Source: Chloroflexota bacterium (lineage in GTDB: Bacteria; Chloroflexota; Anaerolineae; Anaerolineales; UBA11579). From it: a DNA stretch of 64,000 nt. The notes beneath the pieces were generated by a model. That model was not told the DNA's origin, searched no databases, and saw only the letters and a list, made by a program, of their open reading frames with translations. Below are positions 34,178-41,769 of this stretch, piece after piece (the first letter of the stretch is position 1; each line of letters begins with the position of its first letter). The DNA lies in assembly GCA_013112575.1 (NCBI GenBank), contig JABFGG010000023.1:1-64000 (forward strand), given 5' to 3'. Made by a program: the position numbers and the translations under genes.

Positions 34178-34277
34178 TTTTTTGATTAAAAATAATGCCA
34201 TTTTGTGGAAATGCGGGTGTTTTTTTATATCTCAAATTGAACACTAGCCATCAAAAAATATCAACGAGGGATAGATA

Positions 34278-34706
34278 ATGAACGATGTTTGGGTGTTTAC
34301 ATTAATTAGCATAATTGCCGATGTCATGACAATCTTGGGTATTGGTGGATTTCTATCTTGGGGAATTTTTAGACGCGCTAATCGTGACTTACCAAATAGA
34401 GCATACGAAATCTTCACTTATACCTTTAGACTAGGTGTAGTAATATTTTTTACAATATTTGTATTGGCAATTCTTCTGTTTCTCCAAACTAATTTTTCAT
34501 ATATTGCCGAGCACTATATATGGATCGAAGGATTTGGTTGGGAATATGTCCCCTTAGGCCTGAAGATTTTTGAAGTGGGTGCTGTTCTTTTATTAACCCC
34601 ATGGTACATCGCTTCAACTATTTCATTACTCATAGGGTCTTGGAATCCACTTAATCGTCTGACAAACTCCATATTTCCAAATAGAGATAATCAAGAAGAT
34701 GAATAA
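34278..34706 (+). CDS. Membrane protein of the integrated element, unknown
   Basis: The 142-residue product starts MNDVWVFTLISIIADVMTIL. It has about three membrane segments (5-30, 52-75, 105-130) and a charged tail (FPNRDNQEDE). It is AT-rich like the rest of the element. I recognise no family. It sits between the left border and the integrase, read away from the tRNA. A small membrane protein also lies just beyond the right border at 46039, but the two are not clearly alike. Confidence 0.65.
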   Translation: MNDVWVFTLISIIADVMTILGIGGFLSWGIFRRANRDLPNRAYEIFTYTFRLGVVIFFTIFVLAILLFLQTNFSYIAEHYIWIEGFGWEYVPLGLKIFEVGAVLLLTPWYIASTISLLIGSWNPLNRLTNSIFPNRDNQEDE

Positions 34707-34747
34707 AACTGTGGCTTTTTGGTCATCCCTGTCACTAGAATAGAAAA

Positions 34748-35806
34748 CTACGTCTTGCCGCGTTGCTTCAACAAGTCCTCCAATAATGCTAATAATTTCG
34801 CCTCTGTATCGCTTGCATTGACTCCATTTTGTGCGAGGTTCTGAATACTTTGCTTTAGCTCACTAGCTTTTAGATTGCTGTATACCCTATCTGTGATTTG
34901 CACATTGGAATGCATGACATTCTCACTGATTGCTTTGAACTCAAGCATATCTTTTGCCCTGGTCATGCCCCAATGAATGTGACCATGCCGGAAAGCATGA
35001 GGGTTTTTATACGGCAACCCCACTTTTGATATCCACGTTTTGAAATTGCGCCTAGCTAAGTTGTGTCGATGCTTGCCAACACCTTGAGGGATAAGATCAA
35101 TTTGCCCTGTTGTCGACAAGAGTTGAGCAAACCAAAAAGCGTCATCAGGTAAGGCTGCTCTAACCTCATCATCCCAAGCTTGAACCACTTCCAATAGTTC
35201 CGGAATTGGTAGCAACACCGTTTCAGCACGTTTATTATTCTTTGTCCTAACCCCCCACTCTGGAAACTGCTTGACCATACCATTCTTTATATCAACTGCT
35301 TTGAGGGGCAAGGTCACAAATGCACCAATGCGAATGCCGGAGAGATACCAAAAGACAGCCGCAGCCTGGATACGTCTATCCTGTACCGTCTCTGTAGGAG
35401 CATGAGTAATCGCCAAAATCTCATCGAAGGAAACTACACTAACCTTTTTGTCTGTCTCACTAAGACGCTTTGCTCTCAGCGTCTTACTCCACGCTGGCCT
35501 GATCAAACTGTGTCCAGGCACGTTGTCATAAAGCCAATGAAAGAAGCGCCGTGCAGTTGCCAAATTCTTTTTTATCGAAACCGCTGATAGTTGCTCCTCT
35601 GTGCCATCCAGACGAGCGGAGAGCAAATACTCTGGGAAGGTTGGCCGGATAGCTGGCACTTTGCTAAAGGGAGTCTCTTGTGCCCACTCAAGCAAATAAC
35701 GGATGTAGGTCTTTTCCAAGCGAATAGACCCATCCGAAATCTGGTCTACCTTGAGACGGTACTCCAGAAACGCTTTTGTGTGCAGCCAGTTGCCCCTATT
35801 TATCAC
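34748..35806 (-). CDS. Tyrosine site-specific recombinase (integrase)
   Basis: A GTG start at 35806 has GAGGA before it. The 352-residue enzyme has an N-terminal SAM-like core-binding domain (about 1-115) and a catalytic domain with Arg159 (YLSGIRIGAF), the box His270-x-x-Arg273 (NPHAFRHGHIHW), His299 (VMHSNVQ) and the nucleophile Tyr309 (DRVYSNLK). It cuts and joins DNA at the tRNA-Asn 3' end. It lies 570 bases from the attachment site and is last in a minus-strand operon with rep. All catalytic residues are present, so it is likely active. Confidence 0.95.
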   Translation of the reverse strand: MINRGNWLHTKAFLEYRLKVDQISDGSIRLEKTYIRYLLEWAQETPFSKVPAIRPTFPEYLLSARLDGTEEQLSAVSIKKNLATARRFFHWLYDNVPGHSLIRPAWSKTLRAKRLSETDKKVSVVSFDEILAITHAPTETVQDRRIQAAAVFWYLSGIRIGAFVTLPLKAVDIKNGMVKQFPEWGVRTKNNKRAETVLLPIPELLEVVQAWDDEVRAALPDDAFWFAQLLSTTGQIDLIPQGVGKHRHNLARRNFKTWISKVGLPYKNPHAFRHGHIHWGMTRAKDMLEFKAISENVMHSNVQITDRVYSNLKASELKQSIQNLAQNGVNASDTEAKLLALLEDLLKQRGKT

Positions 35807-36218
35807 GCTTTGGTTTCCTCTTTTTCTGGTCGATTATCTTTGCCAAACGCCTGCCACAATTCGGACAATCACAAAGGACGTACACCAAACCGTCTCCAGT
35901 TTTCTTGCGTTCAGGATTTCGCATTTCTACAGACATCTTACAGGTGAGACAAAAAGCCTCATTGCTTGCCAGTTTTCGCTTTTTATAAACATCCTCAAAC
36001 CACTCTCGGAATAACTGACCGTTTATCCAGATATGATTGCGCTCATCCCGCTCATGTGGACAACCAAGCGGCACATAAACTCGATATACCTGATCAATGC
36101 TGAAACCCACTTCCTCGGCCAATTCACTGGGCTTGTACATCATGTTCAACAAGCTCTTGAGCCGGTTACGCTGACGGCCATCCAAACGGCCCTTGAGGAT
36201 AATTTCAGGCTGGCTCAT
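35796..36218 (-). CDS. HTH/zinc-ribbon DNA-binding protein of the element
   Basis: I choose the ATG at 36218 because it overlaps the previous stop as ATGA. The 140-residue product has a basic N-terminus, a possible helix-turn-helix (MYKPSELAEEVGFSIDQVYR) and two CxxC pairs (FCLTCKM and CDCPNCGRR) that may bind zinc. The end is very basic (KKRKPKRDK). It overlaps the start of the integrase gene by 11 bases. It may act as a recombination directionality factor or as a regulator; this is inference. Confidence 0.6.
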   Translation of the reverse strand: MSQPEIILKGRLDGRQRNRLKSLLNMMYKPSELAEEVGFSIDQVYRVYVPLGCPHERDERNHIWINGQLFREWFEDVYKKRKLASNEAFCLTCKMSVEMRNPERKKTGDGLVYVLCDCPNCGRRLAKIIDQKKRKPKRDK

Positions 36219-36430
36219 TCGCCCCACTCCAAACGATAGCGAATGCTTTCGGCAGCTTCATGTAACGCCGAGTAATCATCAAGATGACGAGAAGTAGTGA
36301 TCAATTCATCCCCCCACTGATAGCGGCCAAAGTATTCAAGCGTGTGATTGTCTTTCCAGATAGAAACCATCACACTCTCAACATATTCCTGATAGACATA
36401 CTCAAGTTGGTCAAGCACTTCCAGATACAT
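36215..36430 (-). CDS. Small hypothetical protein of the element
   Basis: The 71-residue product starts MYLEVLDQLEYVYQEYVESV and is acidic. Its start overlaps the rep stop (TGATG) and its stop overlaps the next gene (ATGA), so the three are translationally coupled. There is no recognised motif. Confidence 0.65.
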   Translation of the reverse strand: MYLEVLDQLEYVYQEYVESVMVSIWKDNHTLEYFGRYQWGDELITTSRHLDDYSALHEAAESIRYRLEWGE

Positions 36431-37140
36431 CAGTCCCCCTTGTAGTATGGCTCACTCATTAGGATAAAAGGGCTAAAAAATGGAACCATGATTCGATGAC
36501 CGGGGATACTTCTGGGATGCTCAATTTCCCATCCTCCCTCTTTTCTTCTTTGCGGTACACGGCCCAGATACAAGTCGCCCTTTTCTAGTATCTGGTCACT
36601 CAACCATTTAGGATAGGCTGATAATCTGAATATCCAATGGTCTTTTTCTGAGAGCAAATCCTTGCGTATCCACACCGCATGCATTCTCAATCCCTTCGGG
36701 AATTTCCCCACCTTTTGATAATGCTTGGATGTATAGGTGGCGATATAAAACACCGAACGACCCCGCTCAACCCTGCTCATGCCATGCGGCCATTGGCCGG
36801 ATTCATCCGGTCGGGATATTCGTGTGCCTGGTTCCACGATGCAGTACAGGTGATAGTGAACTGCCCCTCGTTTCTGTAATTCAGCCACCCACGCATAAGC
36901 TAGGAGACTGCTCCCTATTTCCTTCCGTACATGCCTCATATAGTCCCTAACGTGATTTTTCTGCCATTCCTTGCCAGGAGCATAAGTAAGGGTAATCATC
37001 TTCATATCGAATTCCCTGACATCCCCCAATTTCTCTAATGCCTGAGAGAAGGCATACACGCGCTTGGCTAACCTGGATAGCCTCGGATTACGATTACCTG
37101 TATCAATGGTTTCATCTGTTCTTTTATCCCTGATGATCAT
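36430..37140 (-). CDS. HUH-type rolling-circle replication initiator
   Basis: AAAGGGA lies before the ATG. The 236-residue protein carries the three classic Rep motifs in order: motif 1 MKMITLTYAPG (about 46-56), HUH motif AVHYHLYCIV with His95 and His97, and a Tyr motif in FYIATYTSKHYQK (Tyr132, Tyr136 or Tyr141). Such enzymes nick one strand at the double-strand origin and stay attached through Tyr. Length and layout fit plasmid or filamentous-phage-type Reps. The folded block at 37350-37526 lies just upstream of its start. Confidence 0.82.
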   Translation of the reverse strand: MIIRDKRTDETIDTGNRNPRLSRLAKRVYAFSQALEKLGDVREFDMKMITLTYAPGKEWQKNHVRDYMRHVRKEIGSSLLAYAWVAELQKRGAVHYHLYCIVEPGTRISRPDESGQWPHGMSRVERGRSVFYIATYTSKHYQKVGKFPKGLRMHAVWIRKDLLSEKDHWIFRLSAYPKWLSDQILEKGDLYLGRVPQRRKEGGWEIEHPRSIPGHRIMVPFFSPFILMSEPYYKGD

Positions 37141-37235
37141 TTATATTTCCCTTTTCTTTTTCTTTATCCATTTTCTTTTTTATTTTTTTCTTCTTCCCTT
37201 TTTCTTTTCTCTTTTTCCTTTTTTCTATAACTTTG
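37141..37235. other. Long polypyrimidine tract upstream of rep
   Basis: About 95 bases directly before the rep start are almost only T and C on the plus strand (A and G on the minus strand). Such strand-biased tracts can unwind easily or act as a single-strand initiation zone. It may also simply hold the rep leader. Confidence 0.6.
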
Positions 37236-37349
37236 TCTTAAAATGACAAGCCCCACACTCACTCTTACTCACTTGTCCTAACTGGCTAAATAAAAAAAAT
37301 GCTCTACCCACCCATGCAGGCAGATAGAGCGTGCTGTATTCAGTTGTTC

Positions 37350-37526
37350 GCCGCAGCCGGTTCCCCCGCCGTGCTCGCAAAGCTGCGCTTTCGTCGGGGG
37401 CTTCCGGCTGTGCGGCTCACTGCCCCTCCCAACCTCCAGCAGACCAGCATACGGCCAAGCAGCGGCTGTCAAGGGGCAAGATGCATTTGCCTTGCAAACC
37501 CCTATGACAGCCGCTTTGCTTTGGCC
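37350..37526. other. Two large hairpins, candidate rolling-circle origin
   Basis: Hairpin 1 spans 37350-37415 (gccgcagccgg with ccggctgtgcggc). Hairpin 2 spans 37453-37526 (ggccaagcagcggctgtc with gacagccgctttgctttggcc). Both are GC-rich in an AT-rich element and have complex inner loops. No convincing gene is present in 37236-37566. The place next to rep suggests the double-strand or single-strand origin; a structured RNA is the alternative. Confidence 0.55.
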
Positions 37527-37566
37527 GCATAAATCTGCTTGTGGAGGATGGGAGAAAAGTGTTTGG

Positions 37567-37911
37567 TTACGCATGTGCCCCATTTTGACGAACACGTTCC
37601 GCAAAACTAGGAACGTATCCATCTTGTTCTCTTTTACTGAACTTGAATAAATAATGGCTGACGAAGTGATCTTCCATATCGTCAACAAGCATGAGAAGTA
37701 TCTTGTCCCCTTCTTCCCCATATTTTTCTAGTACGCTTTTCTCAACCCCGATATGAAAGCCAGGAGGGTTGTCATCTTCCCCCTGTGCGAAGGCTTGAAT
37801 GTGGATATTTATCATCCCATCAAACTCATTTCTGGTTGTCCTGACCGTGACAGGCACACCTTCAAAATCCCAATGAGCCTCACGACCATGCTTATTGACA
37901 ATTTCGACCAT
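37567..37911 (-). CDS. Hypothetical protein of the element
   Basis: The 114-residue product begins MVEIVNKHGREAHWDFEGVP and contains FHIGVEKSVLEKYGEEGDK and MLVDDMEDHFVSHYLFKF. It is soluble with mixed charge. Another, longer reading frame overlaps its end, but this one has better coding character and a GAGAG motif before the start. No family recognised. Confidence 0.6.
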   Translation of the reverse strand: MVEIVNKHGREAHWDFEGVPVTVRTTRNEFDGMINIHIQAFAQGEDDNPPGFHIGVEKSVLEKYGEEGDKILLMLVDDMEDHFVSHYLFKFSKREQDGYVPSFAERVRQNGAHA

Positions 37912-37922
37912 ATGAAACTCTC

Positions 37923-38129
37923 CTATAAGTGACGTGCTTTTTCGAGCAGGGACACCAATCTTTGCGCATTGCTCAAAGCTTTTTCCTGATTACCCGCTGG
38001 GTCACAGTCCAGCATCTTGTGACCCTTGCCTTGAGCATAGATCGAGTATTGGTAGTGCCCCCTCTCAGGCTCAAAGTTTGGCCTCAATAGATAGCGACCG
38101 TGTAAAGCTATTGGTTTAGCTTGCTGCAT
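37923..38129 (-). CDS. Small hypothetical protein of the element
   Basis: A strong AAGGAGGTTAC precedes the ATG. The 68-residue product (MQQAKPIALHGRYLLRPNFE ... LLEKARHL) is basic and soluble. It is the first gene of the minus-strand replication/integration operon, behind a possible attenuator at 38148-38180. No family recognised. Confidence 0.65.
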   Translation of the reverse strand: MQQAKPIALHGRYLLRPNFEPERGHYQYSIYAQGKGHKMLDCDPAGNQEKALSNAQRLVSLLEKARHL

Positions 38130-38147
38130 GTAACCTCCTTAGAGAAT

Positions 38148-38180
38148 CAAAAACGCCCTGGTAGGTGAATCCCAGAGCGT
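38148..38180 (-). terminator. Possible attenuator in the leader of the minus operon
   Basis: On the minus strand acgctctgg ... ccagggcgt (38180-38153) forms a hairpin followed by TTTTTG, only about 10 bases before the ribosome site of the 68-residue gene. A terminator here would control rep and int. Confidence 0.5.
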
Positions 38181-38235
38181 AAAACTGGCTATAATTAGCC
38201 TAGCGGAATACCAGCTAGCTCTGGTGTTCTTGTTA

Positions 38236-38275
38236 GGGATTGCCGAGTGTTGACGCACTTTGCAATCCCGTTTTT
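38236..38275 (+). terminator. Plus-strand terminator near the element's control region
   Basis: gggattgc ... gcaatccc with inner pairs is followed by GTTTTTATT. There is no gene just upstream on this strand. A TATAAT at 38190-38195 could start a short RNA of about 75 bases ending here, antisense to the leader of the rep operon. Such counter-transcribed RNAs control copy number in rolling-circle plasmids. Confidence 0.5.
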
Positions 38276-38363
38276 ATTCAATTATCTGTGCTATATCCCT
38301 CCTTTCATTACCTATAAAACGATGGGCAATGATATTAGCACATCCGTTCTTCTAATTCAAGCA

Positions 38364-38437
38364 CTTGTCAAGGTCTTGACAAGACTGAGTACAATTGTCT
38401 ATTTTGCTATTATTGCGTGTATGCGAATTATATTCGC
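38364..38437 (+). promoter_or_regulatory. Two palindromic operators of the HTH regulator
   Basis: cttgtcaagg tcttgacaag (38364-38383) and gcgaat tat attcgc (38423-38437) are palindromes in the control region between the divergent arms. A TTGACA at 38376-38381 lies within the first. They are natural binding sites for the regulator encoded at 38499. Confidence 0.55.
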
Positions 38438-38498
38438 TTATGATATTTTGTCAACCCCAATACATTTCATGTCTCACAAATGATACAATTTGACCGCA

Positions 38499-38747
38499 AT
38501 GAATAACAAAGAAAAAGTGTCAAAATGGCTAAACACCAAATACCGTGATTGGATAAATGAAACAGAAGAAATCAAATCACGTAAAGAACTAGCCAAGTAT
38601 CTAAACGTTGATTACACCCTACTCACCCGCTGGTTGACAGGTTCTGTTTTGCCTGGAAATGACAACGTAATCAAACTTGCCAACAAGTTCGGCCCAGAGA
38701 TTTACGATCTTTTAGGGTGGGAGAAACCCATTGCGCACAATGGATGA
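38499..38747 (+). CDS. Small HTH (repressor-like) protein
   Basis: The ATG at 38499 (MNNKEKVSKWLNTKYRDW) lies 9 bases after TACAAT, so the message may be almost leaderless. The 82-residue protein has one helix-turn-helix: SRKELAKYLNVDYTLLTRWL followed by GNDNVIKLANKFGPEIYDLL, like Cro/CI-type regulators. It is divergent from the rep operon, with palindromes between, so it probably represses replication and integration genes. Confidence 0.78.
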   Translation: MNNKEKVSKWLNTKYRDWINETEEIKSRKELAKYLNVDYTLLTRWLTGSVLPGNDNVIKLANKFGPEIYDLLGWEKPIAHNG

Positions 38748-38766
38748 TATAACAGACCTTTATATA
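38742..38766 (+). repeat. Element repeat, promoter-like half
   Basis: ggatgatataaca ... ctttatata matches the second half of the repeats at 40915 and 45287. It contains TGATATAAC, an extended -10 form, 38 bases before the lipoprotein start. Confidence 0.6.
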
Positions 38767-38790
38767 ATCCAAATATAAAGCGAAGTAAGT

Positions 38791-39960
38791 GTGGATTACC
38801 AAATAAGAGATAAGCTCCTTGCCACATTATTGGCACTATTAATTGTCTCAGGGTGTAACGATTCTGTAGCTACGTCGGAAATCCCAACCGCAGAGCAAGC
38901 AAAACTTACGCCAACCCTTCTTGGTGTTGAGTCGGATGTTCAGACATTATCCTCAACCATGATTCCATTACCGGTTTTGGAAGGGATCAATTTGTCTGCC
39001 ATTGAAGAACCCCTCAGTGGGAACTTGTGGCTAGAACAGGGGGGAGACGATCACAGATTCCTTGTCGTGAACCTTTCCACAGGTGAATACATATCGATCC
39101 CCTATCCAACCGGATGTTGGAATTTCATTCCCAATTCTACTTATCTGATGTGTAAGGGCGACGATCAAATGAGATATTTGTTTGATCCAACCACTAATAT
39201 AAAGGTTCAAACGTCAATTGCGGTCGATCAGTGGTACACATCTACCCCTGATGGCAAACTCCTGCTCTATCAAGGTGGACTTGATGGAGACCTGGGTATC
39301 TTGCACGCTTTCAGTATACAAGATCAGGCGGTGGAAGAGATAATAAGGCTGCCACTCACAGAAATGTTTCCACAGACATTTGCGAGACCTTATCTTTCGA
39401 CAGATGGCAGATTTCTAACTGTTAATAAAATCACAGGTGAGGAAAAATTTGTTATTGAGATTATTGAATTGAAATCAATGGAGAGAGTGGAAATTCCGTT
39501 GAAGAAATTTGCAAGTATTGGAGCAGGCAGCACCTGGGTTCCCAATCAATCGAAAATCATCTACGGGGAAGCCCCAGGATCGGGCCCAGGAGGGATTCCT
39601 CCCACGGACCTGTATTATTTTGATATTGAGACCAGTCAGTTGGAGGCCCTAGGTTCGGCACCGAACAATTATTATCATCTAATCGAGCTGGATTACAAAC
39701 ATGGGTTTTGGTCGCCCGCTGGTACGCAATTTGTTGTTACTACTGGAGAAGAACTTTGCATTATTGACATTGAAAAGTTCAAGCAGGATTGCTATCAACC
39801 ACCTCTCTCCAGTTGGTGGATACAATCTCCCGTTTGGTCACCGAACAGCAATCAAATCCTTTTTTATTCCCAGGGCACATTGATGGTTTTTGATGTAGAT
39901 ACAGAACAGTTCCAAATCCTCGTAGAAGATATATATTCGATCAACATGTTTTGGAGATAA
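38791..39960 (+). CDS. Lipoprotein with beta-propeller-like repeats
   Basis: A GTG start gives a signal ending in LIVSGC (Cys at about 22). After a spacer, the 389-residue protein has WD/TolB-like repeats: GNLWLEQGGDDHRFLVVNL, WYTSTPDGKLLLYQGG, PYLSTDGRFLTVNKI and SPVWSPNSNQILFYSQG. It is likely exposed on the cell surface and carried as cargo. The related lipoprotein at 41770 has the same layout. Its function is unknown. Confidence 0.75.
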   Translation: MDYQIRDKLLATLLALLIVSGCNDSVATSEIPTAEQAKLTPTLLGVESDVQTLSSTMIPLPVLEGINLSAIEEPLSGNLWLEQGGDDHRFLVVNLSTGEYISIPYPTGCWNFIPNSTYLMCKGDDQMRYLFDPTTNIKVQTSIAVDQWYTSTPDGKLLLYQGGLDGDLGILHAFSIQDQAVEEIIRLPLTEMFPQTFARPYLSTDGRFLTVNKITGEEKFVIEIIELKSMERVEIPLKKFASIGAGSTWVPNQSKIIYGEAPGSGPGGIPPTDLYYFDIETSQLEALGSAPNNYYHLIELDYKHGFWSPAGTQFVVTTGEELCIIDIEKFKQDCYQPPLSSWWIQSPVWSPNSNQILFYSQGTLMVFDVDTEQFQILVEDIYSINMFWR

Positions 39961-40043
39961 TAAAACTAAACAATTGCTGACAAAACTGTTTGTCCTAGAT
40001 GAACCCATTCTCACACTGTACTGAAAAATGAATGCCAAAAGTG

Positions 40044-40108
40044 TAGTGATTATAGCTTTTGAACCCTAGTCAGTGAGGTCGGTGCTTCAAAACCGGTCAT
40101 CACAAACC
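40044..40108 (+). other. tRNA-like remnant, copy A
   Basis: gtgat ... atcac ends and a T-arm-like ggtgcttcaaaaccgg are diverged relatives of copy B at 43814. No working tRNA can be folded by eye. It lies 74 bases before a 228-residue membrane protein gene, as copy B does. Confidence 0.5.
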
Positions 40109-40181
40109 AAATTAGCTATTGAATTAGATAAGACGCATCTGTTGCTTTAGTTATCGTTATCCTGTAGATTGATCGGACATA

Positions 40182-40868
40182 ATGCTTACTGAATACGAAA
40201 AAGAATATATTCGAGAGTTTTATAAAATCAAGTACACTAAGAAAACCTCGTCAGGTAGACTGTCTCATTCTTGGGTGGTTGTCTGGATATTTGCGGTATT
40301 TACGATCGTACCGGTAGCTTTTGAATTTGAAGACCCATCAATTTATTTGACCATTATTATAGGCTCGGCTGTGTTATTTACACTTCACTATCTAATTGTC
40401 GCCAAGTTTTATAGAGACAATTTGAAGACCAGGCGTGTCTTGAAAATTAGACTTGAGTTTATCAAGCGGGCAATGTTTTTAGAAATCATGCTATTAGTAA
40501 CTTTGGGCTTGCTCACATGGATCATTGGGTACACATTCATTCACTCGGCCATTCCATTGCCTATACTCATTTATTCTGCAATTTCTCTTCCGATATATTT
40601 TGTTTTGTTGGTTGTTTCATGGATAACATCAATACATTTTCTAAAATTCCAAGTGAACGAACCAGTTGAGAAACAGCGAATTAATAGAATAACTATTCCG
40701 ACTGTTCTTTTTCTTCTATCAATCTCTCTAATCTTTTCCCAAGTACTACCACCACATTCTGAAACTTTTTATCCTGGAGTGACCATAGCACTATTTCCTG
40801 GATTTTCATTCGCATACGGCATATACGTATTCCGCTGTTACCTGGTCTTTTCTCGGCAAGTAGTATAG
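40182..40868 (+). CDS. Six-helix membrane protein, module copy A
   Basis: The 228-residue product starts MLTEYEKEYIREFYKIKYTK and has about six membrane segments, with the conserved core RLSHSWVVVWIF, HYLIVAKFYRDNLKTRRVLK, MFLEIMLL and a C-terminal YVFRCYLVFS. It aligns from end to end with the 228-residue protein at 43949. The function is unknown. Possible roles are immunity to a membrane-active toxin or host-envelope modification; these are guesses. Confidence 0.72.
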   Translation: MLTEYEKEYIREFYKIKYTKKTSSGRLSHSWVVVWIFAVFTIVPVAFEFEDPSIYLTIIIGSAVLFTLHYLIVAKFYRDNLKTRRVLKIRLEFIKRAMFLEIMLLVTLGLLTWIIGYTFIHSAIPLPILIYSAISLPIYFVLLVVSWITSIHFLKFQVNEPVEKQRINRITIPTVLFLLSISLIFSQVLPPHSETFYPGVTIALFPGFSFAYGIYVFRCYLVFSRQVV

Positions 40869-40914
40869 GGGCACTGGTAGGTTTACAACTACATTTTTCT
40901 ATGCTACAAAAGTG

Positions 40915-40980
40915 TAGCCCAATAGGAATAAGTCCCATGACCGTTCGGTTATGACCCAGGGATGATATAACATGGTTTTA
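40915..40980 (+). repeat. Element repeat, full copy with promoter-like half
   Basis: tagcccaataggaataag ... ccgttcggtt (40915-40950) is followed by atgacccaggga and TGATATAAC (TATAAC 40966-40971), an extended -10 box 8 bases before the next ATG. Related copies are at 43172, 44738, 45287 and 38742. Confidence 0.8.
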
Positions 40981-41714
40981 TGCAACCCCGATCTCTACAA
41001 GAGAAGATGAAGCTAAATAATGATGAAGTCGGTAAGTTATGGACGCAGAGAAAGCAAAGGGCCTTTAATCCAAGATCGCCATCTAGATTAGTTGCCGACT
41101 CGTTTGGTGCCTCATTAATTTTGCTGATTCCCTGGATGCTAAGCTATTATTCACGACAAAGGTTAATTTCTTTATCAATAGCTGCGATTTGTCTAATTGT
41201 CTTCGCATCTGCTACATCCATACTATGGATTAGAGATAAAAATAATTCACAGACTAAAGTTAGGCCAATTGTTGTAATCTTGGTTTTTGGATGGAATAGT
41301 TTGTTATTGATATTTTTTGCGTTTAGTTGTTTTGCATCAAGCTTTGGATTTGCGCAAATTACTGACAATCCACTTCCACTTATAACTCAAGTCGTTTGGA
41401 TCGTTGTGCTGTTTGCTACCGTCGTTTATTCTGTTCTAACAAGCCCGAGTAAAATTGTAAGTCAACTTGATAGACCAACTTCAGCCCCTATTTCTAAATC
41501 CATTACCCACTTGACTACAATCATTGGTACCTTTACTGGCCCAGTGATTGTAGTACTTGCTCTTGTAATTGACATGCCAGTTCGGGTGGTCGAGCCCATT
41601 TTTGCAGTTTCATTCTTTTTGTTTGGTTTACTATTCCTTTCGGTAGGGATATTCAACTTGCTAGAAACGCTGACGTTGCTTTATCATGGATTGGAAAAAG
41701 CATCAAAATTATAG
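40980..41714 (+). CDS. Membrane protein of the element, unknown
   Basis: The 244-residue product has a basic N-terminus (EKMKLNNDEVGKLWTQRKQR) and about six membrane segments. The start lies 8 bases after an extended -10 box inside the repeat, so it may be leaderless. No family recognised. Confidence 0.65.
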   Translation: MQPRSLQEKMKLNNDEVGKLWTQRKQRAFNPRSPSRLVADSFGASLILLIPWMLSYYSRQRLISLSIAAICLIVFASATSILWIRDKNNSQTKVRPIVVILVFGWNSLLLIFFAFSCFASSFGFAQITDNPLPLITQVVWIVVLFATVVYSVLTSPSKIVSQLDRPTSAPISKSITHLTTIIGTFTGPVIVVLALVIDMPVRVVEPIFAVSFFLFGLLFLSVGIFNLLETLTLLYHGLEKASKL

Positions 41715-41769
41715 GTTTGAGTTCAGTCCAGGAGCCTATTTGACATTATGTGCTAATGGGAGGTGTCCT

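Noticed and set aside
37350..37526. Retron or group II intron RNA
   Set aside because: No reverse transcriptase gene in the element, and the hairpins do not show intron domain V.
37278..37721. 147-residue minus-strand reading frame
   Set aside because: It runs through the two large hairpins and overlaps the better-supported 114-residue gene; its Cys/His-rich translation comes from palindromic DNA.
38247..38483. 78-residue plus-strand frame
   Set aside because: It covers the operator palindromes and promoter sequences and has no ribosome site.
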